The position numbers and the translations under genes were made by a program. The notes beneath the pieces were generated by a model. It had not been told where the DNA came from. It was given only the letters and a program-made list of their open reading frames with translations, and ran no database searches. A DNA stretch of 7,090 nt from JAAUQA01 sp036351435 (lineage in GTDB: Bacteria > Pseudomonadota > Gammaproteobacteria > Competibacterales > Competibacteraceae), in contig JAZBPA010000258.1 of assembly GCA_036351435.1 (NCBI GenBank), forward strand, positions 1 to 7,090, read 5' to 3'. Position 1 is the first letter of the stretch. Each line of letters starts with the position of its first letter. Below, piece by piece: positions 1 to 6,445 of this stretch.

Positions 1-621
1 ATACTGCTTGGCAAAGATGCCATGTACGCTGTGACCAAGTTTTTCGAAGGGCAGTATCTCTTCGGCCAGTCTTATCCGGGTGTCGTTTCAGTGGTGGTGG
101 CGGTGATATTCATTATTTTCATTGCCCACGCCGGGCTTGCCCTGCGCAAGTTTCCAATCAACTTCCGGCAATACAAGCTGTTTCGTGGCCACATGAAAAT
201 AATGGACCACGAAGACACCAACCTGTGGTTCGTGCAAGTGTATACCGGTTTCGCGATGTTTTTCCTGGCTTCGGTACATCTGTACATCATGCTGACCAAT
301 CCTGAGCAAATCGGCCCTTATGCTTCGGCAGACCGGGTTTGGAGCGGGATGATGTGGCCGTTGTATATTTTGTTGCTGCTGGCAGTGGAATTTCATGGTG
401 GTATTGGCTTATACCGGCTGGCGGTTAAATGGGGTTGGTTTGAAGGCAAAAACCCCAACGAATCCCGCAAAAAACTCAAGAAAGCCAAATGGGGATTGAC
501 GATCTTTTTCCTGACCTTGGGCTTTTTGACCCTGGCGGCATACATCAAGATCGGGATTGAACACAGTGACCGAGTCGGGGAACGCTATGTCCCAGCCGGG
601 ATAGAACAACAACAGCACTAA
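1..621 (+). CDS. frdC: Fumarate reductase diheme cytochrome b subunit (5' partial)
   Basis: Membrane anchor of a B-type quinol:fumarate reductase; it oxidises quinol in the membrane and passes electrons through two b hemes to FrdB. The frame is open from base 1, so the start lies outside. Compared from memory with Wolinella succinogenes FrdC (256 aa), window codon n matches residue n+50 without gaps through the heme region, so about 50 codons are missing, including helix I with the first heme ligand (His44). Three other ligands are visible: codons 43 (FIAHAG), 93 (SVHLYIM) and 132 (EFHGG), equal to His93, His143 and His182. Codons 16 and 130 are Glu, equal to Glu66 (menaquinol oxidation) and Glu180 (proton 'E-pathway'). 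Four hydrophobic helices lie at about codons 28-49, 75-98, 114-139 and 161-185. An internal ATG at 22 is not the start, because homology continues upstream. First gene of frdCAB; 13 bp separate it from frdA. Confidence 0.93.
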   Translation: MLLGKDAMYAVTKFFEGQYLFGQSYPGVVSVVVAVIFIIFIAHAGLALRKFPINFRQYKLFRGHMKIMDHEDTNLWFVQVYTGFAMFFLASVHLYIMLTNPEQIGPYASADRVWSGMMWPLYILLLLAVEFHGGIGLYRLAVKWGWFEGKNPNESRKKLKKAKWGLTIFFLTLGFLTLAAYIKIGIEHSDRVGERYVPAGIEQQQH

Positions 622-634
622 AGGGCGACGGGCA

Positions 635-2617
635 ATGAATATCATCTATACCGACGTGCTGGTGGTCGGCGGCGGACTTGCAGGCTTGCGAGCTGCTATC
701 GGCGCCAAACGGCGAGGTTATGAGTCGATTGTATTAAGTCTGGTGCCGCCCAAACGCTCGCACTCTGCGGCAGCGCAGGGCGGGATGCAGGCGAGCCTGG
801 GTAACGCCATTAAAGGCGAAGGCGATAACGAAGACGTGCACTTCGGAGATACCGTGCGCGGTAGCGACTGGGGAGCTGATCAACAAGTCGTGCGCATGTT
901 CGTCAACACCGCGCCCAAAGCGGTGCGCGAACTGGCCTCCTGGGGCGTGCCTTGGAACCGGGTCGAGCGGGGCGACCGGGAAGTGGTCATCAACGGTGAA
1001 CGGGTGACGATCACCGAAAAAGATGTGGCACACGGGCTGATCACCGCGCGTGATTTCGGCGGTACTAAAAAATGGCGCACCTGTTATACCTCGGACGGCA
1101 CCGGCCATGCGATGTTGTTCGCCATGAGCGATCAGGCCATTGCCGACAGTATTCCGGTGCACGAACGCATGGAAGCCATCGCCTTGATCCACGACGGCGA
1201 CCGTTGCCACGGGGCTATCGTGCGTAATCTGATCACCGGCGAATTGGTAGCTTATCTGGCACGGGCTACGATTATTGCGACCGGCGGATTCGGGCGGATT
1301 TATCAAGTCACCACCAATGCGGTCATCAACGAAGGTATCGGCGCGGCAATCGCCCTGGAAACCGGGGTTGCCACGCTCGGCAACATGGAAGCCGTGCAAT
1401 TTCACCCCACCGGTATTTTCCCGGCGGGCATTCTGGTTACCGAAGGTTGTCGTGGCGACGGCGGTTTGCTGTTAGACGGCGAACGGCATCGGTTTATGCC
1501 CGATTACGAGCCGGAAAAAAAGGAACTGGCTTCCCGTGATGTGGTGTCGCGGCGTATGGAGCAGCATATCCGGGCCGGCAAGGCTGCGAAATCTCGCTTC
1601 GGCGAGCATGTGTGGTTGGATATCACTATTCTCGGTCGGAAGCATGTGGAAAAGAATCTGCGGGAAGTGAAAGACATCTGCAATTACTTTCTCGGCATCG
1701 ACCCGGCAGTGGATCTGATTCCAGTTCGACCCGCGCAGCACTATTCCATGGGCGGTGTGCGCACCGACTATACCGGCCAAAGCCAGGCGTTGAAGGGGTT
1801 GTTCTCCTGCGGCGAAGCGGCCTGCTGGGATATGCACGGCTTCAACCGGCTGGGCGGTAACTCAGTCGCTGAAACCGTGGTTGCGGGCATGATCGTCGGC
1901 GAATTCGTGGCCGATTTCTGCGATTCTTCGGCAAGCGACATCACTATTTCCACCGCGTTGGTTAGAGAATTCTGGGAACGGGAAAACGCCAAAATCGACG
2001 CATTAGTGAATTCCCCCGGCACCGAAGACCCCAATGCGCTGAAAGCCCGTATGCAAGAATTGATGACCTCCAATGTGGGCATCTTCCGCACCGGCAAGGA
2101 CTTACAAGCCGCGGTTGACGAATTGCAGGAGTTATTAGTGCGCAGCCGCAATATCGGCTTGCGCTACAAGGTGAAGGCATCCAATCCTGAGCTGGTGACC
2201 GCCTACCGGGTGCAGAAAATGCTCAAACTAGCCTTGTGTGTGGCTTACGGGGCCTTGCAACGCACGGAAAGCCGTGGTGCGCATTTCCGTGAGGATTACC
2301 CGCAGCGTAACGACAACGAGTGGTTAAAACGCACTCTGGCGACCTGGAAAAATGAGGACGATACTTTGCCGACGCTCAGCTACGAAGATATCGATGTTAT
2401 GGGTATGGAACTGCCGCCCGGCTGGCGCGGCTACGGTGCCAAGGACTATATCGATCACCCCGACACGCCCAAACGGCAGTCTCAACTCGAAGAGATCCAA
2501 GCTTCTCTGGGGAACGCTGACCGGTTTGCAGTGCAAAACGCGCTGATGCCGTTCGATCACCTTTTACCGGAACGTTTCCAAGGCCGTAACGAGCGATTAG
2601 GGGAGGAGTTGCCATGA
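635..2617 (+). CDS. frdA: Fumarate reductase flavoprotein subunit
   Basis: Catalytic subunit (660 aa; Wolinella FrdA is 656) that reduces fumarate to succinate at covalently bound FAD on the cytoplasmic face. The N-terminal dinucleotide-binding motif GGGLAG is at residues 12-17. His43 in RSHSAAAQGG is the covalent FAD attachment site. Active-site residues are at the Wolinella positions or one off: His257 (QFHPT), Arg301 (ASRDVVSRR, the proton-donating Arg), His369 (QHYSMGG) and Arg405 (FNRLGGNS). TESRGAHFREDYP towards the C-terminus is the usual family motif. Near-identity to the epsilonproteobacterial form is strong along the whole length, so a plain succinate dehydrogenase SdhA or L-aspartate oxidase is unlikely, although the complex could run in reverse. 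The ATG at 635 is chosen because it gives an N-terminus matching the family and follows AAGGG at 621-625. It overlaps frdB by 4 bp. Confidence 0.97.
   Translation: MNIIYTDVLVVGGGLAGLRAAIGAKRRGYESIVLSLVPPKRSHSAAAQGGMQASLGNAIKGEGDNEDVHFGDTVRGSDWGADQQVVRMFVNTAPKAVRELASWGVPWNRVERGDREVVINGERVTITEKDVAHGLITARDFGGTKKWRTCYTSDGTGHAMLFAMSDQAIADSIPVHERMEAIALIHDGDRCHGAIVRNLITGELVAYLARATIIATGGFGRIYQVTTNAVINEGIGAAIALETGVATLGNMEAVQFHPTGIFPAGILVTEGCRGDGGLLLDGERHRFMPDYEPEKKELASRDVVSRRMEQHIRAGKAAKSRFGEHVWLDITILGRKHVEKNLREVKDICNYFLGIDPAVDLIPVRPAQHYSMGGVRTDYTGQSQALKGLFSCGEAACWDMHGFNRLGGNSVAETVVAGMIVGEFVADFCDSSASDITISTALVREFWERENAKIDALVNSPGTEDPNALKARMQELMTSNVGIFRTGKDLQAAVDELQELLVRSRNIGLRYKVKASNPELVTAYRVQKMLKLALCVAYGALQRTESRGAHFREDYPQRNDNEWLKRTLATWKNEDDTLPTLSYEDIDVMGMELPPGWRGYGAKDYIDHPDTPKRQSQLEEIQASLGNADRFAVQNALMPFDHLLPERFQGRNERLGEELP
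2601..2608 (+). promoter_or_regulatory. Strong Shine-Dalgarno site of frdB
   Basis: GGGAGGAG lies 5 bases before the frdB ATG, inside the last codons of frdA. It is much closer to the ribosomal consensus than the site before frdA and fixes the frdB start at 2614, where ATGA overlaps the frdA stop. Confidence 0.75.
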
Positions 2618-3357
2618 GTGAAGCCGCTGTACAGCAAAACCGGTTGTTGAAAATCAGCATCCTGCGCTACAACCCCCAGGACCCGGACAGCCAGCCGCAT
2701 ATGCAAACCTTCGAAATAGAAGAAGCGTATGGGATGACCCTGTTCATCGCCCTGAACGAAATCCGCGAAAAGATGGACGGCTCGCTGCAGTTCGACTTCG
2801 TTTGCCGAGCGGGTATCTGTGGCAGTTGCAGCATGTTAATCGATGGTCGGCCGGGGTTGGCGTGTCGCACCCTGACCATGCATCTAGGCGAGGAAATTAC
2901 CCTGGCGCCGCTGCCGGTGTTCGAGTTGATCGGTGATCTATCAGTCAACACCGGCAAATGGATGCGCAACATGAGCGAGCGTCTGGAAACCTGGGCACAC
3001 AACAATCAGGATGTCGATTTACGCAAAATGGAAGAGCGGATGGAACCGGAATTAGCCGAAGGCATTTACGAACTGGATCGTTGTATCGAATGCGGCTGTT
3101 GTGTCGCCGCCTGCGGAACGGCACGAATGCGGGAGGATTTCGTCGGCGCGGTTGGCATCAACAAGATTGCTCGATTCCGGCTTGATCCACGAGATCAGCG
3201 TAGCGACGAAGACTTCTACGAACTGGTCGGCGACGACGACGGGGTGTTCGGCTGCATGTCGTTGCTGGGTTGCCACGACGTATGTCCCAAGGAGCTGCCT
3301 TTGCAGACTCAAATTGCGTTTATCCGACGCAAGATGGTGCGGATGGGGTTGAAGTAG
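2614..3357 (+). CDS. frdB: Fumarate reductase iron-sulfur subunit
   Basis: Electron-transfer subunit (247 aa; Wolinella FrdB is 239) linking the hemes of FrdC to the FAD of FrdA. The N-terminal ferredoxin fold carries a [2Fe-2S] cluster on Cys64, Cys69, Cys72 (CRAGICGSC) and Cys84. The C-terminal domain carries CIECGCCVAAC: Cys157, Cys160, Cys163 and distal Cys224 should bind [4Fe-4S], while Cys167, Cys214 and Cys220 should bind [3Fe-4S]. These are the Wolinella ligands shifted by 6-7 positions. GDDDGVFGCM and CHDVCPKELPLQ are typical of this family. The ATG overlaps the frdA stop by 4 bp, so the two are probably translationally coupled, giving equal amounts of the soluble subunits. The N-terminus is about 7 residues longer than in Wolinella. 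It ends the operon; a hairpin follows 41 bp after the stop. Confidence 0.97.
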   Translation: MSEAAVQQNRLLKISILRYNPQDPDSQPHMQTFEIEEAYGMTLFIALNEIREKMDGSLQFDFVCRAGICGSCSMLIDGRPGLACRTLTMHLGEEITLAPLPVFELIGDLSVNTGKWMRNMSERLETWAHNNQDVDLRKMEERMEPELAEGIYELDRCIECGCCVAACGTARMREDFVGAVGINKIARFRLDPRDQRSDEDFYELVGDDDGVFGCMSLLGCHDVCPKELPLQTQIAFIRRKMVRMGLK

Positions 3358-3398
3358 CAGCGGGCATTCACGGTGCCGTCGCTAAATTGACAAGGGCG

Positions 3399-3429
3399 GT
3401 AGGGCGGGAAAGCGTCAGCGCATCCCGCC
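3399..3429. repeat. REP-like palindrome with GTAG head
   Basis: GTAG (3399-3402) is directly followed by a stem: GGCGGGA (3403-3409) pairs perfectly with TCCCGCC (3423-3429). Inside it GCG (3412-3414) pairs with CGC (3419-3421) around a TCAG loop, leaving a small AA/A internal bulge. A GTAG or GGAG tetranucleotide at the foot of a short GC-rich hairpin is the known layout of REP elements mobilised by RAYT (TnpA-REP) transposases. The position between the convergent ends of frdB and the antitoxin gene is also typical. It may protect or end the frd transcript, but no T-run follows on either strand, so it is not a classical intrinsic terminator. The hairpin is seen directly; the REP assignment is inference, and no transposase gene lies in the window. 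Confidence 0.6.
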
Positions 3430-3501
3430 GGCGCTCAATTCTTGGCGGGCGGGTTGCGGCTGCTGCTTTACTAGACCACGAGCTAAACGCTTAACAAGAC
3501 G

Positions 3502-3744
3502 TTAGGAACGTTCGCTGGGAATGTTGGGTAGGCGAATCGTTTCCATAATTTTCAGAAGACCACGAAGCGCCTCATTGACAGCTTTATCGTTGGGAAATGC
3601 ATCTGCAATATCGGGTTCTAAGACAACAATGTTCGTCTCTTCGGAAAGTCGCGCAGCATACTTGCCTCGGACCAACTGACCGAAATCTGAACGTTTATAC
3701 TCAGTCCTTAATTCATCGGAATTTTTGGGATCAACTTTCTTCAT
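3502..3744 (-). CDS. Putative antitoxin of BrnT-type toxin
   Basis: Small protein of 80 aa, the probable partner that neutralises the BrnT-like toxin encoded immediately before it. Seen: a charged N-terminal part, then DFGQLVRGKYAARL (residues 20-33), a strand-like stretch TNIVVLEPDIADAF (37-50) and a helix VNEALRGLL (56-64). Strand plus helices fits a ribbon-helix-helix-like fold, but this is inference. It is not the classical BrnA sequence; I recall similar short proteins paired with BrnT or RelE-type toxins. Start: the ATG at 3744 is preceded by AGAGAG about 8 bases upstream on this strand. The longer frame starts at TTG (3852) and would run through the toxin gene, so it is rejected. It overlaps the toxin gene by 14 bp. 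The pair is probably autoregulated, as is common for such systems, but no operator was recognised. Confidence 0.72.
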   Translation of the reverse strand: MKKVDPKNSDELRTEYKRSDFGQLVRGKYAARLSEETNIVVLEPDIADAFPNDKAVNEALRGLLKIMETIRLPNIPSERS

Positions 3745-4003
3745 AAATTGTTCTCTCTGGCGGTGTCGCCGGCCGGCAGCTAATGATGCGAATAACATCA
3801 CCCTCTTCCGTGTGAGACACAACCAGAAGGCGATTTTTTTCCGACATACCAAATGTCACAAATCGGTCCTCATCAATTGAATGATCCGGATCATAGCCCG
3901 TCACCGAGAGCGCATCACGTAAAGCCGTGGTTGCTTCTTCAAAAGAAACACCGTGCTTTCGCCGATTAGCGTGGGCTTTTTTCTGATCCCATACGAATTT
4001 CAT
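3731..4003 (-). CDS. brnT: BrnT family toxin (ribonuclease-type)
   Basis: Protein of 90 aa with the whole BrnT pattern: start MKFVWDQKKAHAN, then RKHGVSFEEA (residues 15-24), YDPDHSIDEDRF (37-48), RLLVVSHTEEGD (58-69) and IRIISCRPATPPER (71-84). BrnT toxins have a RelE-like fold and inhibit translation by cleaving RNA. The conserved basic residues Arg72, Arg77 and Arg84 are present, so it looks intact. It is the usual first gene of its pair and overlaps the antitoxin gene by 14 bp. No good Shine-Dalgarno sequence precedes the ATG at 4003; the upstream 26-codon frame stops 8 bases before it, so coupling to that frame is possible. Base composition (about 42-47% GC on sampled lines) is well below the flanking genes, suggesting acquisition. 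Activity of the toxin is inference from family. Confidence 0.88.
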   Translation of the reverse strand: MKFVWDQKKAHANRRKHGVSFEEATTALRDALSVTGYDPDHSIDEDRFVTFGMSEKNRLLVVSHTEEGDVIRIISCRPATPPERTIYEES

Positions 4004-4011
4004 TGGGGAAG

Positions 4012-4092
4012 CTACTCTACAAAGTAGGCTAACCAGTGCTCGCCATCGAAATACAGGTTGATTGTGAATCCATCGAGGAGGTTCTTTTTCAT
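4012..4092 (-). pseudogene. 26-codon frame resembling HicB antitoxin N-terminus
   Basis: An ATG at 4092 opens 26 codons before TAG at 4012-4014. The peptide begins MKKNLLDGFTINLYFDG and continues EHWLAYFVE. This resembles, from memory, the first two beta strands of HicB-like antitoxins, which usually run on with (L/M)PN and another 40-100 residues. The codons after the stop read L-P-Q and then a second stop that overlaps the brnT ATG. The likely reading is a remnant of a HicB-like gene truncated where the brnT pair begins. It could instead be a translated leader coupling yicC (whose stop lies 4 bases upstream) to brnT. No strong ribosome site is visible; GAG sits 7 bases before the ATG. Similarity was judged by eye on a very short peptide. 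Confidence 0.45.
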
Positions 4093-4096
4093 TGAT

Positions 4097-4960
4097 CTAC
4101 TCAATATTCTGCACCTGCTCACGGACCTGCTCAATTAAAACCTTAAGTTCCACAGCAGCCCGCGTGGTCAGCGTATCTCCTGATTTTGACGATAGGGTGT
4201 TGGCTTCGCGGTTCAGTTCCTGCATCAGAAAATCCAGCCGCCGTCCTATGGGTTCCCGGCGCTTCAACACGTGTTCGATCTCGGTCAGATGTGCTCCGAG
4301 GCGATCCATTTCCTCGTCCACATCAAGTTTCTGGGCGAGCATGACGAGTTCTTGCTCCAACCGATTGTGATCGGGATCAACGGGCAAGTCAGCCAGACGG
4401 TTTAGCCATTTTTCCCGTAACCGCGCTAATACTTCGGGGCGTCGTGCGCGAACTTCGGTGACCTGAACCTTCATCGCCTCGCAGCGCTGTTGGATGAGTT
4501 TGGCCATGCGTTCCCCTTCCCGTTCCCGCGTCGTCACCAGCTCCTCAATAGCGCACTGTAAACCGGTCAGTACCGCCTGTTTAACTGAGTCCATATCCGG
4601 TTCTAATTCGCTGACCATACCGGGCCAGCGCAGCAAATCGCCTAATTGTAAACCCTGACCCGGCCCGATCATCTGCTCCAGTTCCGCCGCTAGCTTCAAT
4701 AAGCGTTCGGCCAAGGGACGGTTTAGCGAAATCTCGGTCAGGGTGGTAGAGGATTGTAATTTAAGCGTGCAATCCACTTTTCCGCGGCTTAATCCCTGCT
4801 CGACTCGCTCGCGCACCGACGATTCCAAGGAACGCAGCGCTTCCGGCATTCGCGTGGTGATTTCCAAATAGCGGTGATTGACAGAGCGCAGTTCCCAGAC
4901 GACTAAACCGGCTACGCTGGATTGTTCGCTACGGGCGAACGCCGTCATGCTACGAATCAT
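4097..4960 (-). CDS. yicC: YicC family endoribonuclease-like protein
   Basis: Protein of 287 aa, the same length as E. coli YicC and alignable end to end from memory. YicC proteins are reported to cleave RNA and, in E. coli, to promote decay of the small RNA RyhB together with PNPase. The N-terminal YicC domain shows MIRSMTAFAR (1-10), ELRSVNHRYLEI (23-34) and RGKVDCTL (59-66), with LLRWPG at 109-114. The C-terminal DUF1732 domain has NRLEQELVMLAQKLDVDEEM (199-218), GRRLDFLMQELNREANTL (239-256) and the usual end ELKVLIEQVREQVQNIE. No truncation or missing motif was noticed. The ATG overlaps the stop of the upstream hydrolase gene as ATGA and no good Shine-Dalgarno site is present, so translation is probably coupled. 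In many proteobacteria yicC sits near gmk or rph; neither is in this window. Confidence 0.95.
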   Translation of the reverse strand: MIRSMTAFARSEQSSVAGLVVWELRSVNHRYLEITTRMPEALRSLESSVRERVEQGLSRGKVDCTLKLQSSTTLTEISLNRPLAERLLKLAAELEQMIGPGQGLQLGDLLRWPGMVSELEPDMDSVKQAVLTGLQCAIEELVTTREREGERMAKLIQQRCEAMKVQVTEVRARRPEVLARLREKWLNRLADLPVDPDHNRLEQELVMLAQKLDVDEEMDRLGAHLTEIEHVLKRREPIGRRLDFLMQELNREANTLSSKSGDTLTTRAAVELKVLIEQVREQVQNIE

Positions 4961-5769
4961 GGGATAGGCTCTAGGGTAGGTGAATGAGTGATATGCATAA
5001 TAAACCGCTCCATGTCTCGCAAAACCAATTCGGCTGCCTGAAGATGTGGAACATGTCCACAGCCGGGAATCAATCGCGTCTCGACCGACCCGGAAACGTT
5101 AGCGGCAATCGCTTTTACTTGAGCTGGGGTGCCGTATTCGTCTTCTTTCCCTTGCATGACCAGCACGGGACAGACAATGCTGGGCAACTCCGCGACGATG
5201 TTCCAATCCCGAAAATCAGGTCGCAACCACGTGTCGCACCAGCCGCGAAACGTGCTATCCACTTTGTCCCCGTGATAACGGGCTAAGCGATCTCGCAGAT
5301 CGGTAGCGCGGTACATTGCTTTGGCGGCGCGTATCCCCGCCAAGGTGACATCTTCCACAAACACGTGAGCGGCTTCCGTGATTACCGCCCGGACGCGGTC
5401 GGGGTAAGCTGCTGCGAATAGCAAGGCAATTGAACCCCCATCGCTATGCCCGATCAACACCGGTGGTTTGTTCACACCGCAGCGTTCCAACACCTCCGGT
5501 AAAATCTGCGCTTCTTGATGCAGGTAATCGGGTTGCCTCAGTCCGCTCAACGGTTCGGCATTGCCGAATCCCCAGCGTTCATAGACCAGTCCGGGAAAAC
5601 CACAGGCGTTACAGAGTCGGATGGGAAACGTTTTCCATTGCGCAATACTGCCCAGCCCTTCGTGTAGAAATACCAAGGTCGGCCCTAACCGTTTGGGCGA
5701 CGGTTGCAGGTATTCCGCATGTAAGCGCCGACCGGCGGCTTGGAAATCGAAACGCTGTCGTTGCATCAT
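4957..5769 (-). CDS. Alpha/beta fold hydrolase, substrate unknown
   Basis: Protein of 270 aa from the preferred start, probably a cytoplasmic serine hydrolase. Numbered from ATG 5769, the fold elements appear in order: LVFLHEGLGS (32-41), the oxyanion-loop region after the first core strand; VYERWGFGNAEP (62-73); the nucleophile elbow GHSDGG with Ser109; a cap region at about 130-190; the acid QGKEDEYG with Asp210 (or Glu211); and CGHVPH with His239. The triad looks complete. HEGLGS in place of the plain HG motif marks a recognisable subgroup, but I know no firm substrate; esterase or enol-lactonase chemistry is possible. Start: the frame can be extended to TTG 5799, but ATG 5769 (or ATG 5766) gives a more usual N-terminus; neither has a clear ribosome site. 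It lies 52 bp after ubiX and overlaps yicC by 4 bp. No signal peptide is seen. Confidence 0.87.
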   Translation of the reverse strand: MMQRQRFDFQAAGRRLHAEYLQPSPKRLGPTLVFLHEGLGSIAQWKTFPIRLCNACGFPGLVYERWGFGNAEPLSGLRQPDYLHQEAQILPEVLERCGVNKPPVLIGHSDGGSIALLFAAAYPDRVRAVITEAAHVFVEDVTLAGIRAAKAMYRATDLRDRLARYHGDKVDSTFRGWCDTWLRPDFRDWNIVAELPSIVCPVLVMQGKEDEYGTPAQVKAIAANVSGSVETRLIPGCGHVPHLQAAELVLRDMERFIMHITHSPTLEPIP

Positions 5770-5821
5770 GGCGGCTCGGCGGAAACAGCGGTATTTCAAC
5801 GGTGGCCATGGGCTGTTGAGT

Positions 5822-6445
5822 TCATCCGTGTTCGGCCAACCCCCAACGCGGCATGAGCGTGTTAGCGATGTTCAACTGATCCAACACGCGAGCAACGATA
5901 AAATCTACCAAGTCATTCACTGTCGTCGGGCGATGATAGAAACCGGGATTGGCCGGTAAAATCGTCACGCCCAGCTTCGCGAGGCGCAGCATATTTTCTA
6001 GATGAATGACCGAAAAAGGCGTTTCCCGCACTACCAGAATCAACTTGCGACCTTCCTTGAGCGAGACGTCGGCGGCCCGCTCAATCAGATTATCGCTACT
6101 GCCACAGGCAATGGCAGCCAAAGTACCCGTGGTGCAGGGACAGACCACCATTGCACTCAGCGGAGCCGAACCACTCGCCAGCGGCGCCGTCCATTCCTCT
6201 TTGCCGTAGACCTTGAGTTGCTCAGCATCGCAGCCGTGGCGTTCCACCAAAAAACGACGGATGTCGGCGGGACGACCGGGTAACGATAAATCGGTTTCCA
6301 TGCCGATCACGACTTGGGCAGGCTTGGATAACATCAGGTATACGGTTTGCCCCTGAGCCAGCAAGCATTCCAATAAGCGTAGACCATACTGGGCCCCGGA
6401 TGCGCCGGTCATCGCTAAGGCAATCGGCCGGGACTCACTCGTCAT
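5822..6445 (-). CDS. ubiX: Flavin prenyltransferase UbiX
   Basis: Joins dimethylallyl phosphate to reduced FMN, making the prenylated FMN cofactor of UbiD-type decarboxylases, including the decarboxylation step of ubiquinone synthesis. Length 207 aa is normal for the family. Motifs: GASGA (14-18, phosphate binding, Ser16), WTAPLASGS (85-93), CPCTTGTLAAIACG (102-115), NLIERAADV (119-127) with Arg123, LVVRETPFS (137-145) with Glu141, and PANPGFYHRP (164-173) with Tyr170. These match the catalytic residues Ser15, Arg122, Glu140 and Tyr169 of Pseudomonas UbiX shifted by one, recalled from memory. The ATG at 6445 overlaps the mpl stop by one base (TAATG on this strand) and lacks a good Shine-Dalgarno site, so translation is probably coupled to mpl. 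A ubiD partner is not in the window. Confidence 0.96.
   Translation of the reverse strand: MTSESRPIALAMTGASGAQYGLRLLECLLAQGQTVYLMLSKPAQVVIGMETDLSLPGRPADIRRFLVERHGCDAEQLKVYGKEEWTAPLASGSAPLSAMVVCPCTTGTLAAIACGSSDNLIERAADVSLKEGRKLILVVRETPFSVIHLENMLRLAKLGVTILPANPGFYHRPTTVNDLVDFIVARVLDQLNIANTLMPRWGLAEHG

Noticed and set aside
734..1405. 223-codon open frame antisense to frdA
   Set aside because: It mirrors a strongly conserved gene on the + strand; the peptide shows no recognisable family and arises from GC-biased codon use.
3403..3453. Intrinsic terminator shared by frdB and the antitoxin gene
   Set aside because: The hairpin is strong, but neither strand has a T-run after it; a REP-like repeat is the better description.
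3485..3515. attC-like half site: GCTTAAC followed by GTTAGG near the 3' end of the antitoxin gene
   Set aside because: GCTTAAC fits the RYYYAAC core, but the facing core reads GTTAGGA, not GTTRRRY, and no matching second pair of boxes is found in the upstream 100 bp. No integrase is seen. Probably chance in a short imperfect palindrome.
3745..3852. 36-codon N-terminal extension of the antitoxin from TTG 3852
   Set aside because: It lies wholly inside the toxin gene in another frame, starts with a rare codon, and the internal ATG at 3744 has a better ribosome site.
4100..4140. Possible promoter for the brnT block inside the 3' end of yicC (TTGAGC ... AGAATA on the - strand)
   Set aside because: The spacing is near 18 but the -10 match is poor and the bases are fixed by the conserved YicC C-terminus.
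5770..5799. Start of the alpha/beta hydrolase at TTG 5799
   Set aside because: It adds ten residues without visible homology; ATG codons at 5769 and 5766 are more likely, though none has a clear ribosome site.
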